From positions 1 through 6,021 of the forward strand of contig JANNRW010000114.1 in NCBI GenBank assembly GCA_031401815.1: a stretch of 6,021 nt of DNA, in the 5' to 3' direction. Made by a program: the position numbers and the translations under genes. The notes beneath the pieces are model-generated. The model worked only from the letters and a program-made list of their open reading frames with translations, made no database searches and had not been told where the DNA came from. Below are positions 5,943 to 6,021 of this stretch, piece by piece. Source of the DNA: JANNRW01 sp031401815 (GTDB lineage Bacteria; Desulfobacterota; Desulfuromonadia; Geobacterales; DSM-12255). Each line of letters starts with the position of its first letter. The first letter of the stretch is position 1.

Positions 5943-6021
5943 TGTGTGATTTTTCACGACCATTCCGCCACCTGTTTTTCACGACCATTCCACCAGGCCC
6001 GGCGCTCTGAAATGTGTAGTC
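5943..6021. mobile_element. Putative end of an IS21-family-like insertion sequence, partial
   Basis: The stretch begins at its inner tip with TGTGTGA (5943-5949) and then carries two copies of a 17-bp repeat at a 25-bp period. Several IS21-type elements have TG...CA tips followed by multiple internal copies of a terminal repeat that bind the transposase, and a GGAATGGTCGTGAAA-like repeat unit fits my recollection of such ends. No transposase coding sequence is visible in the 79 bases present, and the other end and any target duplication lie outside the window. The call therefore rests on the repeat architecture and on the foreign-looking peptide it encodes at the start of the truncated gene. 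Confidence 0.5.
5950..5991. repeat. Two exact 17-bp direct repeats, 25-bp period
   Basis: TTTTTCACGACCATTCC occurs at 5950-5966 and again at 5975-5991. Both copies are followed by similar CACC-containing sequence (GCCACCTG and ACCAGG). Tandem spaced copies like this are typical of transposase-binding repeats at IS ends. As direct rather than inverted repeats, they do not form a terminator hairpin. Confidence 0.9.

Larger units (their letters stand above)
5650..6021 (-). pseudogene. Beheaded gene: C-terminal part of an unidentified protein, probably cut by an insertion sequence
   Basis: The frame is open from the window edge to the TGA at 5652-5650. An internal ATG at 5988 would give 112 residues. 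Residues 1-15 of that version (MVVKNRWRNGREKSH) are encoded by the repeated IS-end-like DNA and look foreign. From about residue 16 the protein looks natural: TISTLHHSATVDVLLKIYQE, then KLIIAPTGSKMQSVGVG, LQVAYPTTRVFSN and a final hydrophobic strand FILPLAGY. This alternating alpha/beta pattern with a T-G-S-K-M-Q loop suggests the C-terminal half of a larger Rossmann-like protein, but I cannot name the family. Its stop lies 56 bases before the receiver/membrane gene in the same direction, so it was probably the operon's first or an early gene. If intact versions exist elsewhere, the missing N-terminal domain is the key absent piece of this locus. It could instead be a normal gene continuing beyond the window. 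Confidence 0.55.

Noticed and set aside
1..6021. CRISPR array, tRNA or rRNA genes.
   Set aside because: No regularly spaced palindromic repeat series, cloverleaf pattern or rRNA-like sequence was seen on either strand, and nearly the whole window is coding.

Overview
The window looks like one polycistronic operon read entirely from the minus strand, so transcription runs from high to low coordinates. It comes from a bacterium of moderate GC content. The sequence does not allow a confident taxon call. In transcription order the operon holds: a beheaded gene of unknown function (5650-6021); a receiver-like protein with a C-terminal two-helix membrane hairpin (4628-5593); an arginine deiminase/dimethylargininase/amidinotransferase-superfamily enzyme (3795-4622); a fold-type I PLP enzyme of the class I/II aminotransferase superfamily (2589-3782); a large GHKL/histidine-kinase-type ATPase (446-2551); a 122-residue pseudo-receiver-like protein (77-445); and the probable first 25 codons of another gene running off the left edge (1-77).

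Spacing is tight throughout: 56, 5, 12, 37, 0 and -1 bases between successive genes. No terminator or convincing internal promoter is visible, so the genes are probably co-expressed and translationally coupled. There is no non-coding stretch longer than about 60 bases. The right edge carries two exact 17-bp direct repeats, 25 bp apart, and a TGTGTGA tip. This resembles the repeated end of an IS21-family insertion sequence abutting, and probably interrupting, the first gene.

The gene set combines signalling parts (kinase-type ATPase, receiver with membrane hairpin, pseudo-receiver) with two small-molecule enzymes that plausibly act on guanidino or arginine-like substrates. This is neither a standard two-component system nor a recognisable amino-acid pathway. 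The working hypothesis, an inference only, is that a signalling module controls or senses a guanidine-type metabolite, with the membrane hairpin protein as output. A defence or stress-response role is possible but unproven. Base composition differs along the operon: the kinase gene and the gene after it look AT-richer than the aminotransferase gene, which suggests modular assembly.
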